This document shows positions 7,459 through 16,218 of a DNA stretch of 64,000 bases, one piece after another. Under the pieces are notes generated by a model that saw nothing but the letters and a program-made list of their open reading frames with translations, did no database searches and was not told where the DNA came from. The translations under genes and the position numbers were made by a program. Each line of letters opens with the position of its first letter. The stretch's first letter is position 1. The stretch comes from Salininema proteolyticum (GTDB lineage Bacteria > Actinomycetota > Actinomycetes > Mycobacteriales > Micromonosporaceae), in the NCBI RefSeq assembly GCF_042685645.1, contig NZ_JBHUNX010000001.1:4836001-4900000 (forward strand). The letters run 5' to 3'.

Positions 7459-8256
7459 ATGTCAAGGTTCATCGAGCGTTCCAGGATCCGACTGTGGTCG
7501 ACGGCGGTTCTAGCGGGCCTGCTGGCCCTCGTCCTCGTTCCGTCCACGGCTTCCGCAGAAAGTCGGCAGGCCGACTCCGGCGAGAACGGGTTCATCGTGG
7601 GAGGCGACATCTCCCATGAGAGGTACCAGTTCCTGGCCGCCGTTCTCTACGCCGATAGCGACGGCAGGCTGGTTCAAGGCTGCGGAGCGGCCCTGGTGAC
7701 GGACCAGTGGCTGGTCACCGCCGCGCACTGCCTGGGAGGCATCACCGCCGTGCGCCTCGGATCGAACGACCGCACATCGGGCGGCGCCGTCGTCCCGGTG
7801 GAGCGCGAAGTCTCGCACCCCCTCTACCACCAGTACACCTCGGCCAACGACATCGCGATGCTCAAGCTGGCCTACCCCGTCGATTTCGCATCGGTCGCGA
7901 TCGCCGCGAATGAGCCGGCGGCCGGCACGGACGTCAGGCTGCTCGGCTGGGGACAGACCTGTCCGGTCAAGAAATGCGACCGGGGTTCCGACGACCTGAA
8001 GCAGCTGGACACGTCCATCGCCGACGACGCCCACTGCGGAGGAATGAACCCCGACGAACTGTGCACCCGCTCGAGGCCCGACGCCACGGCCTGCTACGGC
8101 GACTCCGGCGGACCCGCCGTCATCGACCGGGGAGGCTGGTGGCTCCTGGTCGGCGTGACCAGCCGCGGCTCGCAGTCCTGTGGGGACTCGGGGACGGTCT
8201 ATTCGAGCGTGACCGGCCACTACGACTGGATGGACCAGGTAGTTTCCTGGTACTGA
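7459..8256 (+). CDS. Secreted S1-family (chymotrypsin-fold) serine protease
   Basis: 265 residues, exported. The signal peptide is residues 1-33 (basic start, hydrophobic core, cleavage near STASA). A short propeptide leads to the mature N-terminus at IVGG (46-49), so activation needs proteolysis. The catalytic triad is His90 in VTAAHC, Asp131 in ANDIAMLK and Ser216 in GDSGGP. Six residues before Ser216, where trypsin has Asp189, there is Thr, so trypsin-like Arg/Lys specificity is doubtful. Paired cysteines match the usual bacterial trypsin-fold disulfides. Transcribed alone and followed by a terminator at 8285. Confidence 0.92.
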   Translation: MSRFIERSRIRLWSTAVLAGLLALVLVPSTASAESRQADSGENGFIVGGDISHERYQFLAAVLYADSDGRLVQGCGAALVTDQWLVTAAHCLGGITAVRLGSNDRTSGGAVVPVEREVSHPLYHQYTSANDIAMLKLAYPVDFASVAIAANEPAAGTDVRLLGWGQTCPVKKCDRGSDDLKQLDTSIADDAHCGGMNPDELCTRSRPDATACYGDSGGPAVIDRGGWWLLVGVTSRGSQSCGDSGTVYSSVTGHYDWMDQVVSWY

Positions 8257-8284
8257 CGCTGCGGGCACCCGTGCGGGGAACTTT

Positions 8285-8317
8285 CGGTGAGGCCGTCGAC
8301 AACGGTCTCACCGTTTT
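8285..8317 (+). terminator. Intrinsic terminator after the protease gene
   Basis: CGGTGAGgCCGT pairs with ACGGtCTCACCG (8285-8313) and TTTT follows at once. It lies 29 bp after the protease stop and also just before the 3' end of the convergent kinase gene. Confidence 0.75.
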
Positions 8318-9862
8318 CTATTCGAGACTCTGGTCCGTCCAGTTTCGGGCGGCGGGCGAGAGGACCAGGGCCGCGGCGATGAACGCCGTCCAGAAGACGA
8401 ATACTATTCCGACCAGCAGGAAACGGCCGAGGAAGAGCACTGGGCCATGGTAGAGCTGCAGCCTGTCGAGGACCAAGGCGAAGTTCACCCAGCAGAGATA
8501 CGCCATGCCGACGGAACAGGCCGGGAAGAGGAACATGCTCCGCCTCATCCGGTGCAGCCCCGCGACGATGCCGGCCACTGTCAGGCCGCCGAGCAACAGG
8601 TTCGGAACCAGGGACGAACTGTAGTCACTGAACAATAGCTCGAAGGAAAAGAACGGATACAGGTAGCTGTATTCAATGGCGGGGCTCGCCAGGACACCGA
8701 AGCTGATGAGCACGGCCGCCGTCAGATAAAGGCGCCGTGCGATGCGGAGCGTAGCGGGCATGCCGGCGCCGTCGGTGACGCGACCGGAAGCTCCGGACGG
8801 TTCCGGCAGCCGGACGGCGATCGTCGGATCGGAGTTCCGCTGCGGCGGGGAGTCTTCTCCGCTCGCCGACGCCGGCAGGGCCGTAGTATCCGCCGAGGCC
8901 GGGAACGGTAGGCGGTCCACGAGGGTCGGCGCCGTCCCCTCGCTAGGCGCGGCCAGGTCGACCGTGGTCCCCTCCAGAAGACGGGCGACGTCGGCCCGCT
9001 GCCGTTCGATCAGCGAGTGCACCTCCATCGGCCAGGGCCGGACCTTCGCCGGCACGTCGCCGACGGCCGCGAGCACGGCGGCGGGAGAGGGTCGGCCGCC
9101 GGGGTCCTTCGCCAGGCAAGGCGCGATGATCTGCCGCATCCTCTGCGAGAGCCCGCTGAGGTCGGGCTCGTGCTCGAGGATCTTGCCGTGGACGGCGTAA
9201 AGCGAGTCGCCGTCGAAGGGGTTCTGCCCCAGTGCGGCGGTGGCCAGCAGGGACCCGAGCGCGAAAAGGTCGCTCGCGGGGGAGACGCCCCGGTTGACGA
9301 CCTGCTCGGGCGACATGTAGGCGGGCGAGCCGACGGCGAACCCGGTCTGCGTGAGCGTCTGCGCTCCGTCTCAGTCCAGGGCGCGCGAGACGCCGAAGTC
9401 GATGACCTTCACGCCCTCGTCCGCCAGCAGCACATTGGACGGTTTGAGGTCGCGGTGGACGATGCCGGCGTCGTGGACCGTCTCCAGCGCAGAGGCCAGT
9501 CCGGCGGCGAGGCGGACGAAGGAGCCCTCGTCCAGCGGTCCGGCGGCGGCCAGAGCCTCGGCGAGGGTGGGGCCGAAGACGAACTCGGTGGCGAGCCAGG
9601 GGGCCTCCGCCTCGGTGTCGGCGGCGACGACCGACGCGGTGTACGGGCTCGACGCGACCCGCTGCGAGGCCCGGACCTCTTCCCGGAAGCGGGCTCTGAA
9701 ACCGTCCAGAGAGATCAGGTGCCCATGGATCTGCTTGACGGCCACGAGGCCTCCGTCGCGCCCTCCGGCGAGATGAGCCTTGCCCATGCCGCCGCCGCCC
9801 AGCTCGGCGAGGAGCCGGTAGCCGCCGAGCGAGGGCGGGGACGACGGATCGCGGGGCTTCAT
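8318..9862 (-). pseudogene. Ser/Thr protein kinase (PknB-like) interrupted by one in-frame TGA
   Basis: One continuous frame from ATG 9862 to 8318 encodes a membrane Ser/Thr kinase of about 514 residues, broken only by TGA at 9373-9371 (codon 164). Before the stop are the Gly-rich loop LGGGGMG (21-27), Lys43 in VAVKQI, HRDLKPSN (136-143) and DFG (155-157). After it, in the same frame, come TQTGFAVGSPAYMSPEQV (activation segment and APE-like motif), the rest of the C-lobe, a linker and four C-terminal membrane helices. The stop falls at the start of the activation loop, so the 163-residue product alone cannot be an active kinase. Nothing else in either half is degraded. Explanations: recent inactivation, sequence error, or UGA readthrough. 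A restart at ATG 9316 would give only a C-lobe plus membrane part. Confidence 0.85.
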
Positions 9863-9940
9863 GTCGGTGCTCCGTTGCTGAGGAGAGGACGGGAACAGAA
9901 GGTCGTTCTGTTCGCAGGCTACTGCCGCAGCGAAAAGGCA

Positions 9941-10138
9941 TCAACCTCTGGAGCGGTACCCCGATTCCCTGATGGCCGCTTCGATGCGCAGGGCCGACCC
10001 GATCAGAGCGAGGATGACGGCCAGCGCGATCGGCCAGACGCGGTACCCGCCGGACAGGGCATGTATGCCGATCAGGACCAGGGCGACGAGGATGGTGAAG
10101 GTTCCGATCGGTCGGGTGTGGTGGGAAGTCGATGCCAT
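9941..10138 (-). CDS. Small two-helix membrane protein
   Basis: 65 residues with two membrane helices (about 13-29 and 35-50: TFTILVALVLIGIHAL, then WPIALAVILALIGSAL), ending RESGYRSRG. I start at ATG 10138. It lies between the kinase gene and the ccsB terminator, on the same strand as both. Family unknown; length and hydrophobic pattern are consistent with the many small actinobacterial membrane proteins. Confidence 0.6.
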   Translation of the reverse strand: MASTSHHTRPIGTFTILVALVLIGIHALSGGYRVWPIALAVILALIGSALRIEAAIRESGYRSRG

Positions 10139-10169
10139 GGCCACCGATACTACGGGCCCGAGCACGAGA

Positions 10170-10200
10170 ACGGCGGCCCCGCGACACGCGGGGCCGCCGT
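10170..10200 (-). terminator. Terminator of the hemL-ccs operon
   Basis: A perfect 14-bp stem (10170-10183 with 10187-10200) with a 3-nt loop, about 20 bp after the ccsB stop. TTTCC follows on the plus side, so it could work in both directions. Confidence 0.75.
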
Positions 10201-10221
10201 TTCCATCCTCGTCGGTGTGTT

Positions 10222-11220
10222 TCAGACTCCCGAGTAGGAGTGCAGGCCGGGGAACACGAGGTTCACGGCCGTCAGGTTGAACAGGGTCACGGCGAACCCG
10301 ATGATGGCGATCCACGGCGCCCAGGCCTTCAGGCTGCGGCCCGACACGCGGGAGTGCAGGTAGGCGGCGTAGACGACCCAGGAGATGAACGCCCAGACCT
10401 CCTTCGGATCCCAGGCCCAGTAACGGCCCCAGGCGTAGTGCGCCCAGACCGACCCGGCGAAGATGCCGAACGTCAGCAGCGGGAAGGCGAAGACGTGCGT
10501 GTGGAACGTCAGCTTCTCCAGCTTCTTCGCGTCGGGGAACTTGGCGGCCAGGTTGATCGGGAAGTTCGGGGACTTGCCGTCCGAGACCAGGGCGTCGTAG
10601 CGGCGCTTCATGAGGTGCAGGACGGCGTAGATGAACCCGACGGTGAGAATGCCGGAGGCGATGATCGCGGCGGTCACGTGGATGACGATCCACGGCGACT
10701 CCAGCGCGGGCACGAGCGGCCCCGCCTCGACGTAGTAGCGAACGGAGGCGCCCAGCAGCATGGTGATGGTGAAGGCGGCGAACACGTTCAGACGGCGGGG
10801 GATCTGCCCGCGCCACATGAGGAACAGCCAGGTCGTCATGGCCACGGAGGCCACGCCGACGGTGTACTCGAACATGTTGCCCCAGGGGAAGCGCCCCACG
10901 GAGGAGATACGCACGACGATCGAGGAGATCAGCGAGACGGTCGCCAGCGCGGTCAGGACCACGCCGACGCGGCCGGCGTTGTGGGCGGCCTTGACGTCGA
11001 GCGGAGCGCCGGCGACGCGCTTCGGCCCGTCGTCGGCGCCGTCCGAGTCGGAGGAGGAACCTCCGGCTCCCACGGCGGCCAGCTCGCGCTCCCTCTTCTT
11101 CGCCTTGACCTCTCTGTCGGAAGTGCCGAAGGCGAAGTCGACGGCGGAGGCGAGCATGGCCACGGCGTAGACGATGATGGCGCCTACGAATAGGGCATTG
11201 GCGACCTCGGTGCCTTTCAT
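10222..11220 (-). CDS. ccsB: Cytochrome c biogenesis protein CcsB (CcsA/ResC family)
   Basis: 332-residue membrane protein that, with ResB, forms the system II haem exporter and apocytochrome c ligase. About eight helices are visible. The tryptophan-rich haem-handling WWD segment is AHYAWGRYWAWDPKEVWAF in the last third, and conserved histidines flank it. A charged loop (about residues 35-75, SDREVKAKKRERELAAVG) separates the first two helices, as in actinobacterial homologues. The start ATG 11220 overlaps the resB stop by 4 nt. Last gene of the hemL-phosphatase-tlpA-ccdA-resB-ccsB run, followed by a terminator. Confidence 0.95.
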   Translation of the reverse strand: MKGTEVANALFVGAIIVYAVAMLASAVDFAFGTSDREVKAKKRERELAAVGAGGSSSDSDGADDGPKRVAGAPLDVKAAHNAGRVGVVLTALATVSLISSIVVRISSVGRFPWGNMFEYTVGVASVAMTTWLFLMWRGQIPRRLNVFAAFTITMLLGASVRYYVEAGPLVPALESPWIVIHVTAAIIASGILTVGFIYAVLHLMKRRYDALVSDGKSPNFPINLAAKFPDAKKLEKLTFHTHVFAFPLLTFGIFAGSVWAHYAWGRYWAWDPKEVWAFISWVVYAAYLHSRVSGRSLKAWAPWIAIIGFAVTLFNLTAVNLVFPGLHSYSGV

Positions 11221-12773
11221 GATGTCTGTTCCTTCGATTCAGAGCCCGTGGGCTGGGAGCTTTTGTCGTCTTCGGGAGCGATATCGGTGATGAGCTCGGC
11301 GCATTCGTCGGGGAAGCCGTCGTACTCGGTCTTCGTCAGACCTCCGTACTCGACGGTGCCGTCGGCGTTGAACCGGACCCAGAAGCGGCGGCGGCGCACC
11401 GCGAGCATCGGGACCAGGGAGACCATCAGGAGGATGGCCGTGCCCAGGAGGATGCCTTGGGACGGGTCGTAGCGGACCTGGAGGACGGCGTACTGCTCGA
11501 CGCCGTCGAAGGTGAGGGTGGAGCCGTCGTCGAGGGTGTAGGTGTCGCCGACGCCGATGACCTGGGTCTCGCCGTCGACCGGTTCGAGCAGGCCCTTCTC
11601 CATCATGCCCTCGTCGAGGGTGTAGACCGACTGCGGCAGTCCGGTGTCCATGCCCAAGTCGCCCCGGAAGGCGTTGAGCGCGAGCACCGGGTTGTTCAGC
11701 TCGGGCTCGCTGCCCAGGAGCATCTCGGTGTCGGGGTCGAAGGTCGGGACGAGGGTGGCCTCGAAGCCGACCTGGCCGAGCGTGTCCGCCTCGCCGGTCT
11801 CGGGGTCGATGTTGACGTCGGGGAACTTGAGAGCGCCCTGCGAGTTCATGGCGGCGTCGTCCGGCAGGAACGGGGCGCGGATGGTGGTCGACGCGCCGTA
11901 CTTGTCGGTGTAGGTGGCGACGGGGGTGTAGCCCTGGCCGATGAGGAAGACGTTGGTGCCGTCGAAGGACAGCGGGTGGTTGACCCGGATCGTGTAGTCG
12001 CCCTCCTCTCCGTCGTGGGTCCACCTGATGTCGCCCTCGAACTGCGTGGGCTGGCCCTTCTGGAACTCGGAGCGGAAGTCCTGGAGCTCCAGGCAGAAGG
12101 CGGGCAGCTCGTTCTCGTCGACGTAGGGGCCGAGGCCGTACTCGTCGTACTGCTGGAGGTTGTTGCAGAACGCCTGCTGGGGGCCCTCGGAGAGGATCCG
12201 GTAGCCGTACCAGGTGAAGAAGCTGGACATCGCCATGCCGACGAGGATGCCGACGAGGGAGATGTGGAAGGCGAGGTTGCCGACCTCCCGCAGGTAGCCC
12301 TTCTCGGCGGCGATGGTGGTGGCGCCGTCCTTCTCGTGGACGGTGGTGCGCCAGCGCTCGGACTTGAGGGCCTTGCGAGCGGCCTCCTGAGTCGGGACGG
12401 AGGCACCCTTCCTGTGGAAGGGGAGGATGGACATCCGCGAGGGCGCGTCGGGGACCCTCTGGCGCAGCTGGCGGATGATGTCCCTCATGCGCGGCGTGAT
12501 GCAGCCGATGAGGCTGACCATGAGGAGGAGGTAGATCGCCGAGAACCACGGCGAGGAGTAGACGTCGAAGAACCAGATCCGGTCCAGCCACGGGGCCAGG
12601 TCGGGGTTCTCGAGGTAGTAGGCGTTGACCTTCTCCGGGGCGATGGTGCGCTGCGGGAAGACCGAGCCCGGGATGGACGCCAGCGCGAGCGCCAGCAGGA
12701 GCAGGAGGGCCGTCCGCATGCTGGTGAGCTGGTGCCACCAGCGGCGGGCGAAGCTCTTGGTTCTAGACCACAC
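11217..12773 (-). CDS. resB: Cytochrome c biogenesis protein ResB (Ccs1)
   Basis: 518 residues, the partner of CcsB in system II cytochrome c maturation at the outer face of the membrane. Three N-terminal helices are seen (about 15-35, 70-90 and 168-190), then a large extracytoplasmic domain (about 195-440) and a final helix (ILLGTAILLMVSLVPMLAV). The family signature FFDVYSSPWFSAIYLLLMVSLIGCI follows the first helix (split here: FFDVYSSPWFSAIYL then LLMVSLIGC). The C-terminal tail is acidic and Ser-rich. It lies 12 bp after ccdA and overlaps ccsB by 4 nt. Confidence 0.95.
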   Translation of the reverse strand: MWSRTKSFARRWWHQLTSMRTALLLLLALALASIPGSVFPQRTIAPEKVNAYYLENPDLAPWLDRIWFFDVYSSPWFSAIYLLLMVSLIGCITPRMRDIIRQLRQRVPDAPSRMSILPFHRKGASVPTQEAARKALKSERWRTTVHEKDGATTIAAEKGYLREVGNLAFHISLVGILVGMAMSSFFTWYGYRILSEGPQQAFCNNLQQYDEYGLGPYVDENELPAFCLELQDFRSEFQKGQPTQFEGDIRWTHDGEEGDYTIRVNHPLSFDGTNVFLIGQGYTPVATYTDKYGASTTIRAPFLPDDAAMNSQGALKFPDVNIDPETGEADTLGQVGFEATLVPTFDPDTEMLLGSEPELNNPVLALNAFRGDLGMDTGLPQSVYTLDEGMMEKGLLEPVDGETQVIGVGDTYTLDDGSTLTFDGVEQYAVLQVRYDPSQGILLGTAILLMVSLVPMLAVRRRRFWVRFNADGTVEYGGLTKTEYDGFPDECAELITDIAPEDDKSSQPTGSESKEQTS

Positions 12774-12785
12774 TGTCGGTGCCTC

Positions 12786-13532
12786 CTATATCAGGCCGAC
12801 GCCGGTGCCGACGGTGGCGCGCAGCCAGTTGACGAACGTGGTCCAGGCGCCGGTGGTCAGCATGATGCCGACGGCCATGAGCATGGCGCCTCCGACGGTG
12901 GTGATGATCCGGCTGTGGCGCTTGAAGAAGTCGAGTGCCCCGGTCAGCTTGCTGAATCCGACGGCCACGGCGATGAACGGCAGGCCGATCCCGAGGCAGT
13001 AGGCGAGCAGCAGGGTGACGCCGCGTCCGGTGCCGTCCTGCGTGTAGGCGAAGGACATGATGGCGAACAGGACCGGGGAGCTGCAGGGGAGCCAGGAGAT
13101 GGCGAAGACCGCCCCGAAGAGGGGGGCTCCGGCCAGGCCGACGGCGGGGCGCCACTTGACCTGGAAGCCCCTGCCGAGGGGGATCATGCCGATGAACATG
13201 GCCCCCATGGCGATCATGACCATCCCTCCGGCGATCTCGATCGCCCGGGAGCTGGCGGCGTCGGTGAAGATCCGGCCCACGCTCTGCAGGGCGAACGCGG
13301 TGGAGACGTAGACGGCGCTGAAACCGAGGATGAAGAGGCTGGAGCCGAGCAGGACCCGGCCCTTCTTCTTGCCGGACTCCAGGTCGGCGCCGGACAGGCC
13401 GGTCACGTAGGAGACGTAGCCGGGCATCAGCGGCAGGGTGCACGGGGACAGGAACGCCACCAGGCCGGCCAGGGCGGCCACGGCGGCCCCTGCCAACAGG
13501 GGTCCGCTGCTGGCGATTTCTTGCAGGTTCAC
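12786..13532 (-). CDS. ccdA: Thiol-disulfide transporter CcdA
   Basis: 248-residue, six-helix membrane protein that carries reducing equivalents from cytoplasmic thioredoxin to the outside, to keep apocytochrome c and TlpA/ResA reduced. The two redox cysteines are visible in FLSPCTLPLMPGYVSYV (helix 1) and ISWLPCSSPVLFAI (helix 4). Start at 13532 overlaps the tlpA stop by 4 nt, which fixes it. Position between TlpA and ResB is the usual one. Confidence 0.95.
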   Translation of the reverse strand: MNLQEIASSGPLLAGAAVAALAGLVAFLSPCTLPLMPGYVSYVTGLSGADLESGKKKGRVLLGSSLFILGFSAVYVSTAFALQSVGRIFTDAASSRAIEIAGGMVMIAMGAMFIGMIPLGRGFQVKWRPAVGLAGAPLFGAVFAISWLPCSSPVLFAIMSFAYTQDGTGRGVTLLLAYCLGIGLPFIAVAVGFSKLTGALDFFKRHSRIITTVGGAMLMAVGIMLTTGAWTTFVNWLRATVGTGVGLI

Positions 13533-14131
13533 TCGTTCAGTACCTTCTCAATGTCGTCATTGAGGGTCTTCTCGTCGATCGGCTGGCGCCAGATGCTGGC
13601 GATGTTGCCGGAGGGGTCGATGAGGATGGTCGCGGGGATGTCGGTCGGGGAGACGCCGACCTCGGCGAACTTGTTGGCGATCGCTCCGCCGGGGTCGTTG
13701 ATGGAGCTGTAGGGGACTCCGAAGCGCTCCTCGAAGGCGTTGCCGGAGTCGACGGAGTCGCGGATGTTGACGCCGAGGAACTGGACGTCGCCGCCCGGCT
13801 GCCATTTCTCGGCGCTGTCGACCAGGTGCGGCGCCTCGCGCCGGCACGGCGGGCACCAGGAGCCCCAGAAGTTGACGACGACGAGCTGCCCGGTGAAGTC
13901 GGTCGCCGCGATGTGGTCGCCCTCGAGGGTCTCGCCGCTGACGTCGGGGGCCTGGGGCCGGTCCGGGTCGTCCCAGCGGAGGTTGCCGCCGTCGGCGTTG
14001 GTGTACCGCGCGCGGTTGATCTCGTTGACCTTGTTGGAGTCGTCGGAGCCCGAGCATCCCGCAAGGGGGATGAGGGCGGCGGCGGGGACGATCGCGGCTC
14101 GGGTGAGCAGTGCTCGGCGGCTCAGGGCCAT
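13529..14131 (-). CDS. TlpA/ResA-type thioredoxin lipoprotein
   Basis: 200-residue extracytoplasmic thiol-disulfide oxidoreductase that reduces apocytochrome c for haem attachment. The N-terminus has twin arginines only weakly (LSRRALLTRA), then a lipobox LAGC with the lipid-carrying Cys26. The thioredoxin fold follows with active site WCPPC in VVNFWGSWCPPCRREAP, and cis-Pro region PTDIPATILIDPSG near the end. It receives electrons from CcdA, whose gene overlaps by 4 nt. Equivalent to Rv0526 of M. tuberculosis by order. Confidence 0.93.
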   Translation of the reverse strand: MALSRRALLTRAAIVPAAALIPLAGCSGSDDSNKVNEINRARYTNADGGNLRWDDPDRPQAPDVSGETLEGDHIAATDFTGQLVVVNFWGSWCPPCRREAPHLVDSAEKWQPGGDVQFLGVNIRDSVDSGNAFEERFGVPYSSINDPGGAIANKFAEVGVSPTDIPATILIDPSGNIASIWRQPIDEKTLNDDIEKVLNE

Positions 14132-14191
14132 GGCGATCTCCTTCCCGGTGGGCTGGGCTTTGGATCCCGGAGGGTTCTTCGCGCCTGCGGC

Positions 14192-14845
14192 TCAGGCGCC
14201 CTTGGCGTGTTTGGCGGACTCCGACTTGAGGATGAGCGCGGCGGCGGGCTCGGCGTAGTCGATGTGGCTGACGGCCGGGCCGTCGAAGTGCAGGGAGGTG
14301 ACCGACGCGAGCGCGCACTGGCGTTTGCGGGGGTCGTGCCAGAGGCTCTTGCGCTCGGTGAAGCGGCGGGCGGTCCAGATCGGCAGCTGGTGGCTGACGA
14401 GGACGGCCTCCGAGCCGCGGGCCTGGCGGCGGGCGGCCTCGATGGCGTGGGTCATGCGCCGGGCGACGGACAGGTACGGCTCGCCCCAGGAGGGGGTGAA
14501 GGGGTCGCGCAGGTGCCACCAGTAGCGGGGCTGGCGGAGGGCTCCGTCGCCGACGGAGACGCGCTTGCCCTCGAAGACGTTGGTGGGCTCGATGAGGTCG
14601 GCGTCGATGTGCGGGTCGAGCCGGTGGGAGGCGGCCACGGGCTCGGCGGTCTGCTCGGCGCGCAGCAGCGGGGAGTGGGCGACGTGGACGATGTCGCGGC
14701 CGGCGAGGAACTCGGCGGCCGCGATGGCCATCTCGTGTCCCAGCGCGGAGAGGCCGTAACCGGTGAGGCGTCCGTAGAGGATGCCTTCGGGGTTGTGGAC
14801 CTCCCCGTGCCGGAGGAGGTGGACGATGGTTTTGGAGCCGGTCAT
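14192..14845 (-). CDS. Histidine phosphatase (phosphoglycerate-mutase-like)
   Basis: 217-residue member of the histidine phosphatase superfamily. The catalytic motif LLRHGEVHNP is at residues 9-18 (His12 phosphorylated in the mechanism), the second His is in VLVSHQLPIW. I start at ATG 14845, which overlaps the hemL stop (ATGA); the longer open frame upstream only copies hemL sequence. Same position as Rv0525 in Mycobacterium. The substrate is not known; a phosphoglycerate mutase role in glycolysis is unlikely. Confidence 0.9.
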   Translation of the reverse strand: MTGSKTIVHLLRHGEVHNPEGILYGRLTGYGLSALGHEMAIAAAEFLAGRDIVHVAHSPLLRAEQTAEPVAASHRLDPHIDADLIEPTNVFEGKRVSVGDGALRQPRYWWHLRDPFTPSWGEPYLSVARRMTHAIEAARRQARGSEAVLVSHQLPIWTARRFTERKSLWHDPRKRQCALASVTSLHFDGPAVSHIDYAEPAAALILKSESAKHAKGA

Positions 14846-16125
14846 AACCGCACTGTAGCGGCTTTCCGGGCGGCCCGCGAGAAGGCGGTCTCGAGGTGTG
14901 ACAGGTCCTCCCCGGTCATAGCTGCGGAAACGAACCAGCATTCGAAGGCGCTCGGCGGGAGGTGGACGCCCTCTTCCAGAAGGGTGTGGAAGAAGGCGGC
15001 GTATTGTCCCGTGTTCTGGGCTTTCGCCTCATTGAAATTCGTTACCCGATTCTCAGAAAAGAATATGCTGAACAAATTTCCCGGAGCCGATAGGTAGTGG
15101 GCCACACCGGCCTCGGAGAGCGCGGACGAGGCCATCTTTCCGATCTGTTCGGCCAGGCCGTCGAGCTTCTCGTAGACGTCGTCGGTGAGGAGGCGGAGCG
15201 TGGTCAGCCCGGCGGCGACGGCCAGGGGGTTGCCCGAGAGGGTGCCGGCCTGGTAGATCGGGCCGACGGGGGCGAGCTGCTCCATGAGGTCGCGGCGGCC
15301 GCCGAAGGCCGCGGCGGGCAGTCCGCCGCCCATGACCTTTCCGTAGGTGTAGAGGTCGGCGGGGGCCTTCACGCCGCCGGGGCCGACGCGGAAGCCGGTC
15401 ATGACCTCGTCGCTGATGAGGAGGGCGCCGTTGGCGCGGGTGAGGTCGTAGAGCTTCTGGTTGAAGCCGTCGGCGGGGGCCACGCAGCCCATGTTGCCGG
15501 GGACGGCCTCGGTGATGACGGCGGCGATCTGCCCCTCGTTCTGTTCGAAGGCGGCGGCGACGGCGTCGATGTCGTTGTAGGGGACGACGATGGTGTCGGC
15601 GGTGGCCGAGGCGGGCACGCCGGGCGAGTCGGGCGCTCCGAGAGTGGCGACGCCGGAGCCGGCGGCGGCGAGGAAGGCGTCGGCGTGGCCGTGGTAGCAG
15701 CCGGCGAACTTGACGACCTTGTCGCGGCCGGTGGCGCCGCGGGCGACGCGCAGGGCGCTCATGGTGGCCTCGGTGCCGGAGGAGACCAGGCGGATCTCCT
15801 CGCAGTTGGTGCGGGAGGTGATCTCTTCGGCGAGGTCGATCTCTCCAGAGGTCGGGGCGCCGAAGGACGTGCCCTTGGCGGCGGCCTCCTGGACGGCGGC
15901 GACGACCTCGGGGTGGGCGTGGCCGAGGATCATCGGCCCCCACGAGCCGACGAGGTCGAGGTAGGAGTTGCCGTCGACGTCGATCAGGCGGCTGCCGCGG
16001 GCCTCCTTGATGAAGACGGGCGTGCCGCCGACGCCTCCGAAGGCGCGGACGGGTGAGTTGACTCCGCCGGGAATGACGGTGGCGGCGCGCTCGGCGCAGA
16101 GTTCGGATTCAGTGTGCTTCCGCAT
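14842..16125 (-). CDS. hemL: Glutamate-1-semialdehyde 2,1-aminomutase
   Basis: 427 residues. A PLP enzyme of the C5 haem pathway making 5-aminolevulinate from glutamate-1-semialdehyde. Marks include PGGVNSPVRAFGGVGGTPVF at the N-terminus, VSSGTEATMSALRVARG for cofactor phosphate binding, LISDEVMTGFR with the PLP-pyridine Asp, and the Schiff-base Lys in YTYGKVMGGGLPAAAFGG. First gene of the six-gene cluster, which couples haem supply to cytochrome c assembly. Full length with all catalytic residues. Confidence 0.96.
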   Translation of the reverse strand: MRKHTESELCAERAATVIPGGVNSPVRAFGGVGGTPVFIKEARGSRLIDVDGNSYLDLVGSWGPMILGHAHPEVVAAVQEAAAKGTSFGAPTSGEIDLAEEITSRTNCEEIRLVSSGTEATMSALRVARGATGRDKVVKFAGCYHGHADAFLAAAGSGVATLGAPDSPGVPASATADTIVVPYNDIDAVAAAFEQNEGQIAAVITEAVPGNMGCVAPADGFNQKLYDLTRANGALLISDEVMTGFRVGPGGVKAPADLYTYGKVMGGGLPAAAFGGRRDLMEQLAPVGPIYQAGTLSGNPLAVAAGLTTLRLLTDDVYEKLDGLAEQIGKMASSALSEAGVAHYLSAPGNLFSIFFSENRVTNFNEAKAQNTGQYAAFFHTLLEEGVHLPPSAFECWFVSAAMTGEDLSHLETAFSRAARKAATVRL

Positions 16126-16218
16126 GGTCCTCAGCTTAGATGTGACCGCGATATCGCGCTCAGGCGCGCCGGGGTCCGCGACGGGCGCGGAACGGCATGC
16201 CTGAGCGCGACGGCGCGT

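Noticed and set aside
11457..13712. 751-codon plus-strand open frame opposite resB and ccdA
   Set aside because: High-GC antisense frame with Val/Gly/Asp-rich low complexity; the minus strand carries resB and ccdA with clear motifs.
14846..14941. Longer start for the histidine phosphatase
   Set aside because: The extension lies wholly inside hemL coding sequence; the ATG at 14845 overlaps the hemL stop as expected in this operon.
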